Source: DATLBY01 sp035526665
GTDB taxonomy: Bacteria; Acidobacteriota; Terriglobia; Bryobacterales; Bryobacteraceae
NCBI GenBank assembly: GCA_035526665.1
Contig: DATLBY010000075.1
Location: 1 to 7,506 of the forward strand
Reading direction: 5' to 3'
Length of the DNA: 7,506 nucleotides
Shown here: piece after piece, positions 1-7,240 of the stretch
How the letters are laid out: the number at the start of each line of letters is the position of its first letter
Position numbering within the stretch: the stretch's first letter is position 1
The notes under the pieces: model-generated
What the model saw: only the letters and a program-made list of their open reading frames with translations
Told to the model about the DNA's origin: nothing
The model's database searches: none
Position numbers and translations under genes: made by a program

Positions 1-734
1 ACACGGCGGCGGCGCTCCTGGGTGAACCGGTCCAAGCCATTAAGAAAAACGCGCAGCTGTTCCAGGACGTTCGCACTTGCGGCCTTCCCGAGAATTCCCT
101 GATTGGGCGCGGAGAAGGTGATATCCACCGTGCGCCCACCACGCTGCGCCGGACAGATGCGGAGGAACGAGGGCTCAGTGAGGACGGCTGCGTCGGCCTG
201 AAAGCCCATCAGCCTGCCGGCCAGCGTCCCGTTCACCCCGCCGAATTCCTCGTCCACCACACTTTCGAAAATCAGGTCGCCGGCGAGACGAATGCCGGAT
301 TGCGCCAGCGCTTCGATGACGAACAGGCTCATGGCGATGCCGGCTTTCATGTCATTGGAGCCGCGCCCATAGAGACGGCCGTCCTCGATCTGGCCGCCGA
401 AGGGATCCTTCTGCCAGGGCGCGGCGCCCGTTGGTACGGTGTCGATGTGACCCGAGAGCACCAGGGATCTGCCGCCGCCTACTCCCGCCTGGCGAGCACC
501 GACGTTCGGCCGGTTTGCATACTCGCGTCCAGGCCAGTAGAGGGGATGGGACTCAATGCCCGGGGCCTGATCGGGCGTATAGAGAAGGGGGGTCCAGCCG
601 CACTTGCGAAGGAAGCCGGCTATGTACTGCTGGCAGTCGCCCTCGGCCCCCATTGGAGCGCGGTTCTCGGACGGTATTTTTATGAGGTCGCGCGCAATCT
701 CAACAACGCGCTCCGGATTTACCAATGAATTCAC
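1..734 (-). CDS. M20-family metallopeptidase / deacylase (ArgE/DapE/carboxypeptidase G2-like), 3' end beyond window
   Basis: Partial gene; 244 codons are visible and the C-terminus lies beyond position 1. M20 enzymes are cytosolic two-metal hydrolases that cut peptide or N-acyl amide bonds (ArgE, DapE, CPG2, aminoacylases). Visible signature in order, numbered from the GTG: SGHIDTVP with metal ligand His96 and adjacent Asp98; GRGSNDMKAG with bridging Asp128; VVDEEFGG with catalytic Glu162 and metal ligand Glu163; then TEPS with the probable ligand Glu187. The dimerisation/lid domain starts after AQRGG (about 196-200). The lid-domain histidine usually found soon after this point (GxAxH) is not visible: the aligned stretch reads SAPNQGILGKAAS. 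The start chosen is GTG at 734, in frame, whose GTGA overlaps the permease stop and suggests translational coupling; TTG at 725 is an alternative. No good Shine-Dalgarno precedes either. The substrate cannot be told. The family is secure; the exact activity is not. Confidence 0.9.
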   Translation of the reverse strand, partial: MNSLVNPERVVEIARDLIKIPSENRAPMGAEGDCQQYIAGFLRKCGWTPLLYTPDQAPGIESHPLYWPGREYANRPNVGARQAGVGGGRSLVLSGHIDTVPTGAAPWQKDPFGGQIEDGRLYGRGSNDMKAGIAMSLFVIEALAQSGIRLAGDLIFESVVDEEFGGVNGTLAGRLMGFQADAAVLTEPSFLRICPAQRGGRTVDITFSAPNQGILGKAASANVLEQLRVFLNGLDRFTQERRRR

Positions 735-2098
735 GAGGTCTTTAACTCAACGGCAGGCTGCCGGAATCCTTTCGTCAAAATCGCACAATAGATCGTGCCG
801 ATAGCGAGCCAGCAAAAACCGACCAGCATGGCCTTCGAGCTGAGACTGGTCCAAACGTACAGGCAGATGACCGCGCCCAGCGCGGGCGCGATCAGATTGC
901 TCCACAGGGCTGATCCAGATCGCTGCCGCAGCTTCCCGTAGTAGTGCGCGATGACGCTGAGGTTGACCAGAATGAAGCCGACAAAGGCGCCAAAGTTCAC
1001 CAGCTCCACCACCATTTGGAAACTGACCAGCAGCGCACCGATGAAAGAGATGGCGCCCATTAAGTAAATGCTTCGGGTGGGCGTAGCGTAGCGGGGATGC
1101 AGATAGCCGAAAATATAGTTCGGCAACATACCGTCACGGCCCATGCCGTATAACATGCGGGAGGCGCCCGCCTGGCTGGTGAGGGAACTGGCAACGCCGG
1201 CGATCAGCAGCACAAACGTGGTGAAGCCAAAGAGAAGCTTTCCGCCGATGATCTGCGTCACGTCCAGGATGGCTGTCTCCACGTTGGCGAAGGGCTTACC
1301 AGCGGGCCACACCACCGCCGCCAGATACACAATCGCGAAGCAGAATACTGTCTGAAGAAGGCACACCAAGATGGTGGCGAAGCCAATGTCCTTCTCCGGG
1401 TGCCGGGACTCTTCCGCCAGGGTGGATATGGCGTCGAAGCCCAGGTAGGAGAGCGTGGCTACGCCGGCTCCGAGCATCAGCGGACTCAGCTGGAGCGTCC
1501 GGGTGTCTACCAGCCGTTCGGCCACGAAGAGACCGGAGAGGCCCGCGGCCTTGACGGTGAAATGGATGGCGCAGGCGACAAACAGAATGGTAGAGGCCGT
1601 CATAATGATGGTCATCACTTCACTGGCGCGTGTGGTCACTTGAATGCCGCGCACATTCACGACTGTGATGGTTAAGGCAAAGAGAAACGCCCAGACCGAA
1701 TACGGAACTTCGGGAGCCAGCCGCGCGGCCGTGATGGAGACGTATACGGCGCTGAGCAAGGGGACCAGAACATAATCGAGAATCATCGACCAGCCGGCCA
1801 GAAAGCCCACGTGTCCGTTGAGAGCCCGCTGCGCGTAGGTGTACGTGGATCCGGCTACGGGAAAGGCAGCCGCCATGCGGCCATAACTGGCCGCGGTGAA
1901 CAGCATGGCCACCATCGCGATCAGATAGCTGAGCGCCGCGTGTCCCAATGAAACCTGCTGCACGATGCCAAACATCGGATAGGCTGCCGTGGGAGTGATG
2001 ATGGTGAGCCCGTAAACCACCAGATCAGTTCGAGTTAACACGCGCCGGAGGTGAGGCGCGGACGTGGCCGGGGCAGGCTCGGAGTGCATTTTCGCCAT
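731..2098 (-). CDS. APC-superfamily amino acid/polyamine permease
   Basis: 455-residue inner-membrane protein, the usual length for a 12-helix APC transporter. After a charged, Pro/Ala-rich cytosolic N-terminus (1-25), the first helix carries the broken-helix motif region GLTIITPTAAYPMFGIV (30-46). Hydrophobic segments then recur through about residue 440. Two conserved APC signatures are clear: GFDAISTLAEESRHPEKDIG (220-239), the helix 6 region and following loop with its E..HPEKDI pattern, and ASRMLYGMGRDGMLP (312-326), the loop after helix 8. Such proteins import amino acids, amines or short derivatives by proton symport or exchange. The substrate is not readable here. ATG 2098 is used; an AAGG about 11 bases upstream is a weak ribosome site, and ATG at codon 4 is an alternative. 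The stop overlaps the start of the M20 peptidase, so the two are probably one transcript, with the permease supplying the peptidase's substrate or taking up a related compound. Confidence 0.92.
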   Translation of the reverse strand: MAKMHSEPAPATSAPHLRRVLTRTDLVVYGLTIITPTAAYPMFGIVQQVSLGHAALSYLIAMVAMLFTAASYGRMAAAFPVAGSTYTYAQRALNGHVGFLAGWSMILDYVLVPLLSAVYVSITAARLAPEVPYSVWAFLFALTITVVNVRGIQVTTRASEVMTIIMTASTILFVACAIHFTVKAAGLSGLFVAERLVDTRTLQLSPLMLGAGVATLSYLGFDAISTLAEESRHPEKDIGFATILVCLLQTVFCFAIVYLAAVVWPAGKPFANVETAILDVTQIIGGKLLFGFTTFVLLIAGVASSLTSQAGASRMLYGMGRDGMLPNYIFGYLHPRYATPTRSIYLMGAISFIGALLVSFQMVVELVNFGAFVGFILVNLSVIAHYYGKLRQRSGSALWSNLIAPALGAVICLYVWTSLSSKAMLVGFCWLAIGTIYCAILTKGFRQPAVELKTS

Positions 2099-2153
2099 GG
2101 ATAAGATTGCCTTGTGAGACGGGAACTTAAAATGTGCCTGTCTGTTGCATTAA

Positions 2154-2182
2154 ATCATAGGCCCAGGACGAGCCGGCAATAA
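2154..2182 (-). promoter_or_regulatory. Candidate sigma-70-type promoter for the permease-peptidase operon
   Basis: Reading the minus strand, TTATTG (2182-2177) and TATGAT (2159-2154) are separated by 17 bases. The -10 box matches TATAAT at five of six positions; the -35 box is poor. Transcription would start near 2147, leaving a leader of about 50 bases before the permease ATG. This is a pattern match only, in the short region between two divergent genes where a promoter is expected. Confidence 0.3.
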
Positions 2183-2212
2183 CTCCGTATGCGAGCCCCA
2201 TGGACGTACGGT

Positions 2213-3247
2213 ATGCTAACAATTTCCATGAGACGATCGGCTTTGCTATTCGGGATGTTAAGTTGTGCCCTGGCCAAGACAGTGGTGTTCGAGCCCAAGA
2301 TTCACTCCAATGTTTTCTCGGCCTCGAAGAGCCCGGTATTAAGGATTCAGCCGGGCGACACCGTTGATACGAAAACGTGGGATGCCGTCGGCCAGGATCA
2401 GAAAGGAGTGGCGCGCGTCGCGAATCCGTATACTTATCCGGAGCTGCGGAACGCACTGAATGGTCCCTTCTATGTGGAGGGAGCTGCCTACGGGGACACT
2501 CTTGAGATTCACTTGGACAAAGTGGCATTGAATCGAAACTGGGGCTACACCACGTATCGCCTGATTCCCTCCTTTCTCGATCCGCGTACCGTGGAAAATC
2601 TGTACCGGAACTCGTTCGAAAAAGGCGCGGTGCGGCCTGAACGCGACAATCTTGTGAAGTGGGATCTGGATCTCGCCAGTGGGATGGCTACGGCAAGGAT
2701 GCCTTCCGCCTCGCCGGCTCAATTGCGCTTTCCTGTAAAACCCATGCTGGGATGCATTGGCGTGGCGCCGCCGGGCGAAGAGTCCCACAGCTCTGGGACC
2801 TCGGGAGCCTGGGGAGGAAATATGGACTACAACGATGTGGTGGAGGGCGCGACTCTTCTGCTACCCGTATTTCATCCCGGAGCGTACTTTTTCATTGGGG
2901 ACGGGCACGCACTCCAGGGCGACGGCGAAGGTCTCGGCATGGGGATCGAGACGTCGATGGATGTCCGATTCACAGTCAAAGTGCGAAAAAACCAGCGGCT
3001 CAGCATGCCGCGTCTGATCAACGATGAGTATATTATTTCCATCGCGAGCCAGCCGGAATACAACAGCAATCTGGATCTGGCACTACAGCGCGCCAACTCG
3101 GACATGATTTCTTGGCTGACATCCGAGTATGGATTTACTCCGCAGCAGGCGCACCTGTTGCTGGGCGTCGCGGCGCAGCACAAGATTGTGACGTATTTCG
3201 GGACAGTAACCACGATGATTCCCCGGAAGTTCCTTCCAAAGAAATAA
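2213..3247 (+). CDS. Exported acetamidase/formamidase-family protein (FmdA/AmdA)
   Basis: 344 residues from ATG 2213. The FmdA/AmdA family contains metal-dependent hydrolases of formamide and acetamide, plus many uncharacterised members. Recognisable family features are NGPFYVEGAAYGDTLEIHL (83-101), MLGCIGVAP (178-186), the GGNMD segment (201-205) followed by GATLLLPVFHPGAYFFIGD (212-230), and GDGHALQGDGE (229-239), which holds the conserved His232. The N-terminus is a convincing Sec signal: MRRS, a short hydrophobic run, then SCALA before Lys22, so the enzyme probably acts in the periplasm or outside. Characterised members are cytosolic, so export is notable. The start is uncertain: ATG 2213 has a weak GGA at eight bases, while ATG 2228 gives a shorter signal beginning MRRS and has no ribosome site. 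The same frame is open back to ATG 2189. The gene is divergent from the permease operon and convergent with the DUF1501 gene. The true substrate is unknown. Confidence 0.88.
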   Translation: MLTISMRRSALLFGMLSCALAKTVVFEPKIHSNVFSASKSPVLRIQPGDTVDTKTWDAVGQDQKGVARVANPYTYPELRNALNGPFYVEGAAYGDTLEIHLDKVALNRNWGYTTYRLIPSFLDPRTVENLYRNSFEKGAVRPERDNLVKWDLDLASGMATARMPSASPAQLRFPVKPMLGCIGVAPPGEESHSSGTSGAWGGNMDYNDVVEGATLLLPVFHPGAYFFIGDGHALQGDGEGLGMGIETSMDVRFTVKVRKNQRLSMPRLINDEYIISIASQPEYNSNLDLALQRANSDMISWLTSEYGFTPQQAHLLLGVAAQHKIVTYFGTVTTMIPRKFLPKK

Positions 3248-3263
3248 TTCATGGCGCGCCGCC
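3248..3263. other. 16-base gap between convergent genes
   Basis: The TAA of the amidase gene and the TGA of the opposing DUF1501 gene are only 16 bases apart. The gap contains GGCGCGCC, a perfect 8-base palindrome at 3253-3260. There is no stem followed by a T-run on either strand, so no intrinsic terminator can be called. The two transcripts probably overlap at their 3' ends or rely on Rho. Confidence 0.6.
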
Positions 3264-4682
3264 TCAGGCGTCCAGGATCGCCTTTACCACCTGCGCTTCA
3301 TTGACATCGGTGAGCCGCTCGTCGCGCGTGCCGTGGCGGAACGTCAAGGCCTTGTGATCCAAGCCGAGCTGGTGCAGCAGCGTGGCATGATAGTCGGCAA
3401 TGGTGACGGGGTGCTCCACGACTTTGTAGCCGAAGTCATCGGTCGCGCCGTAGGTCAGTCCGCCCTTCACTCCGCCTCCCGCGATCCAGATACTGAAGGC
3501 GTCCTTGTGATGGTCGCGGCCGTCGGCTCCCTCGGACATGGGTGTACGCCCGAATTCGCCGGCCCAGATCACCAGAGTGTCGCTCAACAGACCGCGCTGC
3601 TCCAGGTCGGTCAGCAGCGCGGCGGTGGGACGGTCGGTGCGATGTGCGATCTGGCGCTGGCCTTTGTCGTTGTCTTTATGCGTGTCCCAGGGCTGGCCCT
3701 GGTGCAGCACCTGAACAAAGCGGACGCCGCTTTCCACTAGGCGGCGGGCCAGTAGGCACTGACGCGCATGGATGCCGGTTTCCGGATCCTCCGTCCCGTA
3801 GAGTTCATGGATGGCGCGCGGCTCGCGGGAGATGTCGAGCACGGAGGAGGCGGCTAGCTGCATGCGCGCCGCTAATTCGAAGCTGGCAATGCGAGACTCC
3901 ATTTCGATCTGGCCGGGATGCGCCTTCAGATGTTCGCGGTTGATCTGTTGGAGAAGCTCAAAACGCGACCTCGCGGCGTCGGAACTGCCCTGGGGCTGCA
4001 GGTTTACCACCGGCGTTCCCTCGGCACGCATGGGCACGCCATGGAACACCTCCGGCAGCCAGCCACTGGAAAAGTTTCGGATGCCGTCCACCGGCAGACC
4101 TTTAGGGTGCAGGATGGCGACGTAGGCGGGAAGGTCCTGATTGGTGGTTCCCAATCCATAGGCAACCCAGGAGCCAAGCGCAGGGCGGCCCGCCTGCACA
4201 ACACCGGTGTTGAAGTTCCAGATCGCCTGCTCGTGATTCGAATGCGCCGTGACCATGGACCGGATCACCGCGATCTTGTCGGCATGACGCGCCGTCTCGG
4301 GCAGCAGCTCTGAAATCTCCATGCCGCTCTGTCCATAACGCGAAAATTTGAACGAACTGCCCATCCAGACGCCCGTTTTCTTGACGTCGACCGGATTTAC
4401 ATAGCCGTCACCGGGCTTCTGCCCGTGGCGCTGCACCAGCTGCGGTTTCGGATCGAACAGATCGATGTGGCTGGGTCCGCCGTTCTGGAACAGCATGATG
4501 ACGCGTTTGGCGCGCGGCTTGAATTGGGGCTGGCGCTCGGCTACGTCGTAGCGGGTTCGGATGCCGCCGGCCTCTTCGGCAAACAGAGAACGAACCGCGA
4601 TGGCGCCCAGTCCCATCCCCAGCCGGTCAAACAGATCGCGCCGGGAGAATCGCGCGCGCATTGGCATCCAGAGATCCTGCAT
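3264..4682 (-). CDS. DUF1501 protein with twin-arginine signal (alkaline-phosphatase-like superfamily)
   Basis: 472 residues from ATG 4682. DUF1501 proteins belong to the sulfatase/alkaline-phosphatase-like superfamily and are abundant, but mostly uncharacterised, in Planctomycetota, Verrucomicrobiota and some Acidobacteriota. The N-terminus has a Tat-type signal, SRRDLFDRLGMGLGAIAV (13-30), implying export in folded form. Family motifs seen: NGGPSHIDLFDPKP (67-80), RSMVTAHSNHEQA (141-153), PWDTHKDND (331-339), GEFGRTP (375-381) and GRDHHKDAFSIWIAGGGVKGG (388-408). The Asp/His residues in these motifs are the likely metal-site residues by analogy with the superfamily. The start is set by a GGAG nine bases upstream; a longer open frame reaching 4742 would overlap the upstream gene and lacks such support. 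The gene follows the cytochrome-type gene by 14 bases, the usual order for this pair. The substrate is unknown; no sulfatase-type Cys-x-Pro-x-Arg motif was seen. Confidence 0.92.
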   Translation of the reverse strand: MQDLWMPMRARFSRRDLFDRLGMGLGAIAVRSLFAEEAGGIRTRYDVAERQPQFKPRAKRVIMLFQNGGPSHIDLFDPKPQLVQRHGQKPGDGYVNPVDVKKTGVWMGSSFKFSRYGQSGMEISELLPETARHADKIAVIRSMVTAHSNHEQAIWNFNTGVVQAGRPALGSWVAYGLGTTNQDLPAYVAILHPKGLPVDGIRNFSSGWLPEVFHGVPMRAEGTPVVNLQPQGSSDAARSRFELLQQINREHLKAHPGQIEMESRIASFELAARMQLAASSVLDISREPRAIHELYGTEDPETGIHARQCLLARRLVESGVRFVQVLHQGQPWDTHKDNDKGQRQIAHRTDRPTAALLTDLEQRGLLSDTLVIWAGEFGRTPMSEGADGRDHHKDAFSIWIAGGGVKGGLTYGATDDFGYKVVEHPVTIADYHATLLHQLGLDHKALTFRHGTRDERLTDVNEAQVVKAILDA

Positions 4683-4691
4683 GTTAGTCGG

Positions 4692-4695
4692 CTCC
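4692..4695 (-). promoter_or_regulatory. Ribosome binding site GGAG deciding the DUF1501 start
   Basis: On the minus strand GGAG lies nine bases before ATG 4682, in the 14-base gap after the TAA of the upstream gene. It favours this ATG over the longer frame that opens at 4742 and over the in-frame ATG at 4667. Confidence 0.7.
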
Positions 4696-4696
4696 G

Positions 4697-7138
4697 TTAA
4701 TCCACATATAAGAACTCGTTCGAGGCCAGCAGTGTCTGGCATATATCGGCCCAGACCTGCAAGTCGCGACCGGCTGCATCCAGCGCGGCGTAATGCTCTT
4801 GCTGTTTCGCGGCAAACTTCAGCAGCATGGCCGATTCAGCCGCTAAGGGCCTGCGCCCGAAGGCCAAGAGGAAAGCGCGTTCCAGCCGGGATGGGGCGTC
4901 GCTGTTTTCCAGCAGACGCTGCGCAAAGCGTTTTGCCTGTGCCGTGCTGAACTCCCCGTTCAGGAGGTTCAGCGCCTGCAGCGGCGAATTATAGGTACTC
5001 CGCCGGGTGCAATTAATCTCCATGACCGGCGCTCCCAGCGCGTTCAGGAATGTTTGCGGGGCCGACCTGCGGACCAGCAGATAGACGGACCGCCGGCCGC
5101 CCGCGTTGTCATTCTCGGTGACGATTTCACCGCTCGGCTTGGTCTCCGACTTTACTGGCTCTCCATACATCTTTAGATCGAGTGTACCGGAAACAGCTAA
5201 AATCGTGTCCCGCAACACTTCGGCCTCTAGCCTGCGAGCATTCATACGCCAGAGCAGCCTGTTCTCGGGATCGAGGGCGGCGGCGGCGGGGCGGACAGCC
5301 GAGCTCTGGCGGTAGGTCGTGGAGGTCATGATCAGACGCTGCATAGCCTTGACGCTCCAGCCATGTTCTACGAACTCGGTGGCCAGCCAGTCCAGCAGGG
5401 CTGGGTTGACCGGCGGCTCGCCTGATCGTCCGAAGTTGTCGGTGGTGCGCACGATGCCGGCGCCGAAGTGGTGGGTCCAGATGCGGTTCACCATGACGCG
5501 GGCCGTCAATGGATGCCCAGGCTGCGTCAGCCACTTTGCGAAGGCAAGGCGGCGTCCGGTACTGGGAGCGCCGGAAGCCGGCTCCGGCACACGGAACGGC
5601 TTCGACGGATCGTCGAGCACGGAAGGAACTCCCGGTTGCACTGCCTCGCCGCGCTGCGCCGCGTAGTCTCCCCGAGAGAGGACGTGAGCGGCCGGGGGCT
5701 TGGCATCCACGTCGTAGAAGGCACGTATGGACGGCAATTGGACGCGCCTGGCCTCTTCCTCACGTATGTCTTTTTCGAGACCCTCGGCCAGCACGGCGTA
5801 TTCCTGGAAGTGTTCCTTCAACTCGGCTTCGGTGGCCTGTTCCCCCTTCGGATGGTGGGCCCGGTATTGGCCGGCACGGGCCTTGAGCAGTTGTTGCAGC
5901 GCCTTAATCACCGGATCCTGCACCTTATTGGTGGCCTGGGCGCGTTCCTTTTCTGCCTTCGAGGCCTCCACCACGTTACGCGCGGCGGCTACCAGGAAAG
6001 GGCCATCGGGACGCGATCCACCGAGAAAGAGCGCCTGCAAACGGTAGTAATCTTTCTGGCTGACCGGCTCGTACTTATGGTCGTGACAACGTGCGCACTG
6101 GAGCGTCAAGCCCAAGGTAGAAGAGGCAACAATCTGCTCGGTGTCGAACAACGCTTTCCAGAGGTAGTCGAGATTGAGTTCACGCGGGTGCGAGTCGAGG
6201 CTGCCGTCAACCGCGGTGCGAAGAAATCCGGTGGCCTCCAGCCGCTCGACGGCGGGCGCCGGAGGCTGGTCGTACTTCCAGTACTCCGAGAGCTCATCGC
6301 CGGCGAGCTGCTCGCGCAGGAACAGGTCGTATGGCTTGTCGGAGTTGAACGCACGAATCACGTAATCCCGGTAGCGCCAGGCGTTGGGGCGGATAACATC
6401 GGCTGCCTCGCCGCCTTCCGAATCGGCATAGCCGGCGATATCGAGCCAGTGCCGCGCCCAGCGTTCGCCGTAGCGAGGGCTTGCGAGCAGCCGGTCGATC
6501 AGGCGTTCATAGGCATCCGCCCGGCGGTCGGCCAGAAACTCTTCCACTTCTTCAGGAGCGGGAGGAAGTCCAATGAGGTCGAAGTAGGCGCGGCGCATCA
6601 GGGTAATGCGGCCGGCGTCGGGCGAGAAGTCGAGCTTCTTGTGCTCCAGTGCAGCGAGGATGAATGCGTCGACGGGCGTGCGCACGCGGCTGGATTTGGC
6701 CACATGGGGCGCGGCGGGCCGAAGCGGTTTGCGGAAGGCCCAGTGGTCCCGGTCGCGCGGCCTGGTTCCCGGTTCGGCCGTGCCCGCCGGATCCGAGGCT
6801 ACCGCGCCTGCATCGATCCAGGACCGGATCAGCTCAATCTCGACCGGGGCAAGAGGCGGTCCGCCGGGAGGCATCTGTCCGTTGCGCAGCCGTACCAGCA
6901 GGTTGCTTTTTGCGCTGGTTCCCGGAACGACGGCAGGACCGGAGTTGCCGCCTTTCACCAGGGAGTCGCGACTGCGTATATCCAATCCTCCCGCGGGTGC
7001 GGAGCCAGAATGACACTTCAGGCAGCGAGCCTCCAGGAGGGGCGCGATGCTGTTCTCAAAGCCCGGCTGTCCGTATCCCGGGAGCTTGGTGGGCACGCAG
7101 GCAAGGCCGGCAAGCGATAAGACAATCCAACGCATCAC
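4697..7138 (-). CDS. Exported PSCyt1-DUF1549-DUF1553 protein (planctomycete-type cytochrome family)
   Basis: 813 residues from GTG 7138; ATG 7135 directly follows and is equally possible. A hydrophobic N-terminus (about 4-14) is a likely Sec signal. Domains in order: PSCyt1 (about 27-112) with haem-binding CLKCH (39-43) and a plausible axial Met in GQMPPGG (Met89); a linker with DHWAFRKP (131-138); DUF1549 (about 150-375) with YFDLIGLPP, SPRYGERWARHWLD and a second CXXCH, CARCHDHKYEP (348-358); a charged, probably helical segment (about 388-466); then DUF1553 (about 527-800) with RVMVNRIWTHHFG, DNFG, LLWRMNARRLEAEVLRD and TYNSPLQALNLLN. Length and order are normal for the family, so the gene looks intact. 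It probably binds one or two c-type haems outside the cytoplasm, but the reaction is unknown. An AGGAGA lies 15 bases before the GTG, rather far. The downstream partner is the DUF1501 gene. A group II intron ends 62 bases upstream. Confidence 0.93.
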   Translation of the reverse strand: MMRWIVLSLAGLACVPTKLPGYGQPGFENSIAPLLEARCLKCHSGSAPAGGLDIRSRDSLVKGGNSGPAVVPGTSAKSNLLVRLRNGQMPPGGPPLAPVEIELIRSWIDAGAVASDPAGTAEPGTRPRDRDHWAFRKPLRPAAPHVAKSSRVRTPVDAFILAALEHKKLDFSPDAGRITLMRRAYFDLIGLPPAPEEVEEFLADRRADAYERLIDRLLASPRYGERWARHWLDIAGYADSEGGEAADVIRPNAWRYRDYVIRAFNSDKPYDLFLREQLAGDELSEYWKYDQPPAPAVERLEATGFLRTAVDGSLDSHPRELNLDYLWKALFDTEQIVASSTLGLTLQCARCHDHKYEPVSQKDYYRLQALFLGGSRPDGPFLVAAARNVVEASKAEKERAQATNKVQDPVIKALQQLLKARAGQYRAHHPKGEQATEAELKEHFQEYAVLAEGLEKDIREEEARRVQLPSIRAFYDVDAKPPAAHVLSRGDYAAQRGEAVQPGVPSVLDDPSKPFRVPEPASGAPSTGRRLAFAKWLTQPGHPLTARVMVNRIWTHHFGAGIVRTTDNFGRSGEPPVNPALLDWLATEFVEHGWSVKAMQRLIMTSTTYRQSSAVRPAAAALDPENRLLWRMNARRLEAEVLRDTILAVSGTLDLKMYGEPVKSETKPSGEIVTENDNAGGRRSVYLLVRRSAPQTFLNALGAPVMEINCTRRSTYNSPLQALNLLNGEFSTAQAKRFAQRLLENSDAPSRLERAFLLAFGRRPLAAESAMLLKFAAKQQEHYAALDAAGRDLQVWADICQTLLASNEFLYVD

Positions 7139-7200
7139 GGGGCGGCTACAAACTCTCCTGGACCTTTATAGAATAGCTCGATAGGAAGTTCTCGCGGGCA
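7139..7200 (-). promoter_or_regulatory. 62-base leader between intron 3' splice site and the cytochrome-type gene
   Basis: This is the 3' exon of the group II intron and the 5' leader of the operon. It contains AGGAGA (7159-7154 on the minus strand), 15 bases before GTG 7138, and an AT-rich TATTCTATAAA just before that. The latter resembles a -10 region, but it has no credible -35 partner and would put the transcription start almost on the ribosome site. In the frame of the gene a TAA lies upstream of AGGAGA, so the coding region does not extend into the intron. Confidence 0.45.
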
Positions 7201-7237
7201 GTTAAGTAGCCCGGGGGAGTCGCACCCCCAGGCCCTC
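7201..7237 (-). ncRNA. Group II intron domain VI with branch-point A7207
   Basis: Minus-strand bases 7237-7225 pair with 7217-7204 around a seven-base loop (UGCGACU). Nine pairs (7233-7225 with 7209-7217) form the upper stem. Below it G7234-U7208, G7235-C7206, A7236-U7205 and G7237-U7204 continue the helix, leaving A7207 as a single unpaired base. That A is seven bases from the intron end, where the lariat branch point is expected. A three-base linker (7240-7238) joins it to domain V. The tail AAC is unpaired. Confidence 0.85.
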
Positions 7238-7240
7238 CCA

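Noticed and set aside
300..728. Plus-strand open frame of 142 codons near the left edge
   Set aside because: The minus strand here encodes the M20 motifs SGHIDTVP, GSNDMKAG and DEE, so the plus-strand frame is a shadow.
2185..2216. Inverted CCGTA/TACGG and a direct GTATGC repeat 24 bases apart, upstream of the amidase gene, considered as an operator
   Set aside because: Five- and six-base matches in a region this size are expected by chance, and part of the second copy overlaps the probable start codon.
3253..3270. GGCGCGCC palindrome and CGCC-TCA-GGCG hairpin at the convergent gene ends, considered as a terminator
   Set aside because: The stem is short, partly within coding sequence, and not followed by a T-run on either strand.
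4683..4742. Longer start for the DUF1501 protein at 4742, overlapping the upstream gene
   Set aside because: The extra 20 residues precede the Tat signal and have no ribosome site. GGAG nine bases before ATG 4682 and the position of the twin-arginine motif favour the shorter form.
5277..5291. GGC-rich run resembling a microsatellite
   Set aside because: It lies in frame inside the DUF1553 region and simply encodes a short alanine run (about 618-621).
5468..7120. Long plus-strand open frame (550 codons) opposite the DUF1549/DUF1553 gene
   Set aside because: It is antisense to a gene with clear domains and motifs throughout. Its translation has no recognisable domain and arises from GC-rich codon structure.
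7186..7215. CTCGCGGGCA next to the intron end, considered as the terminator stem that some intron classes use as a target
   Set aside because: No self-complementary stem of useful length with a T-run is visible in the 3' exon; the 5' exon, where such a stem would lie, is outside the window.
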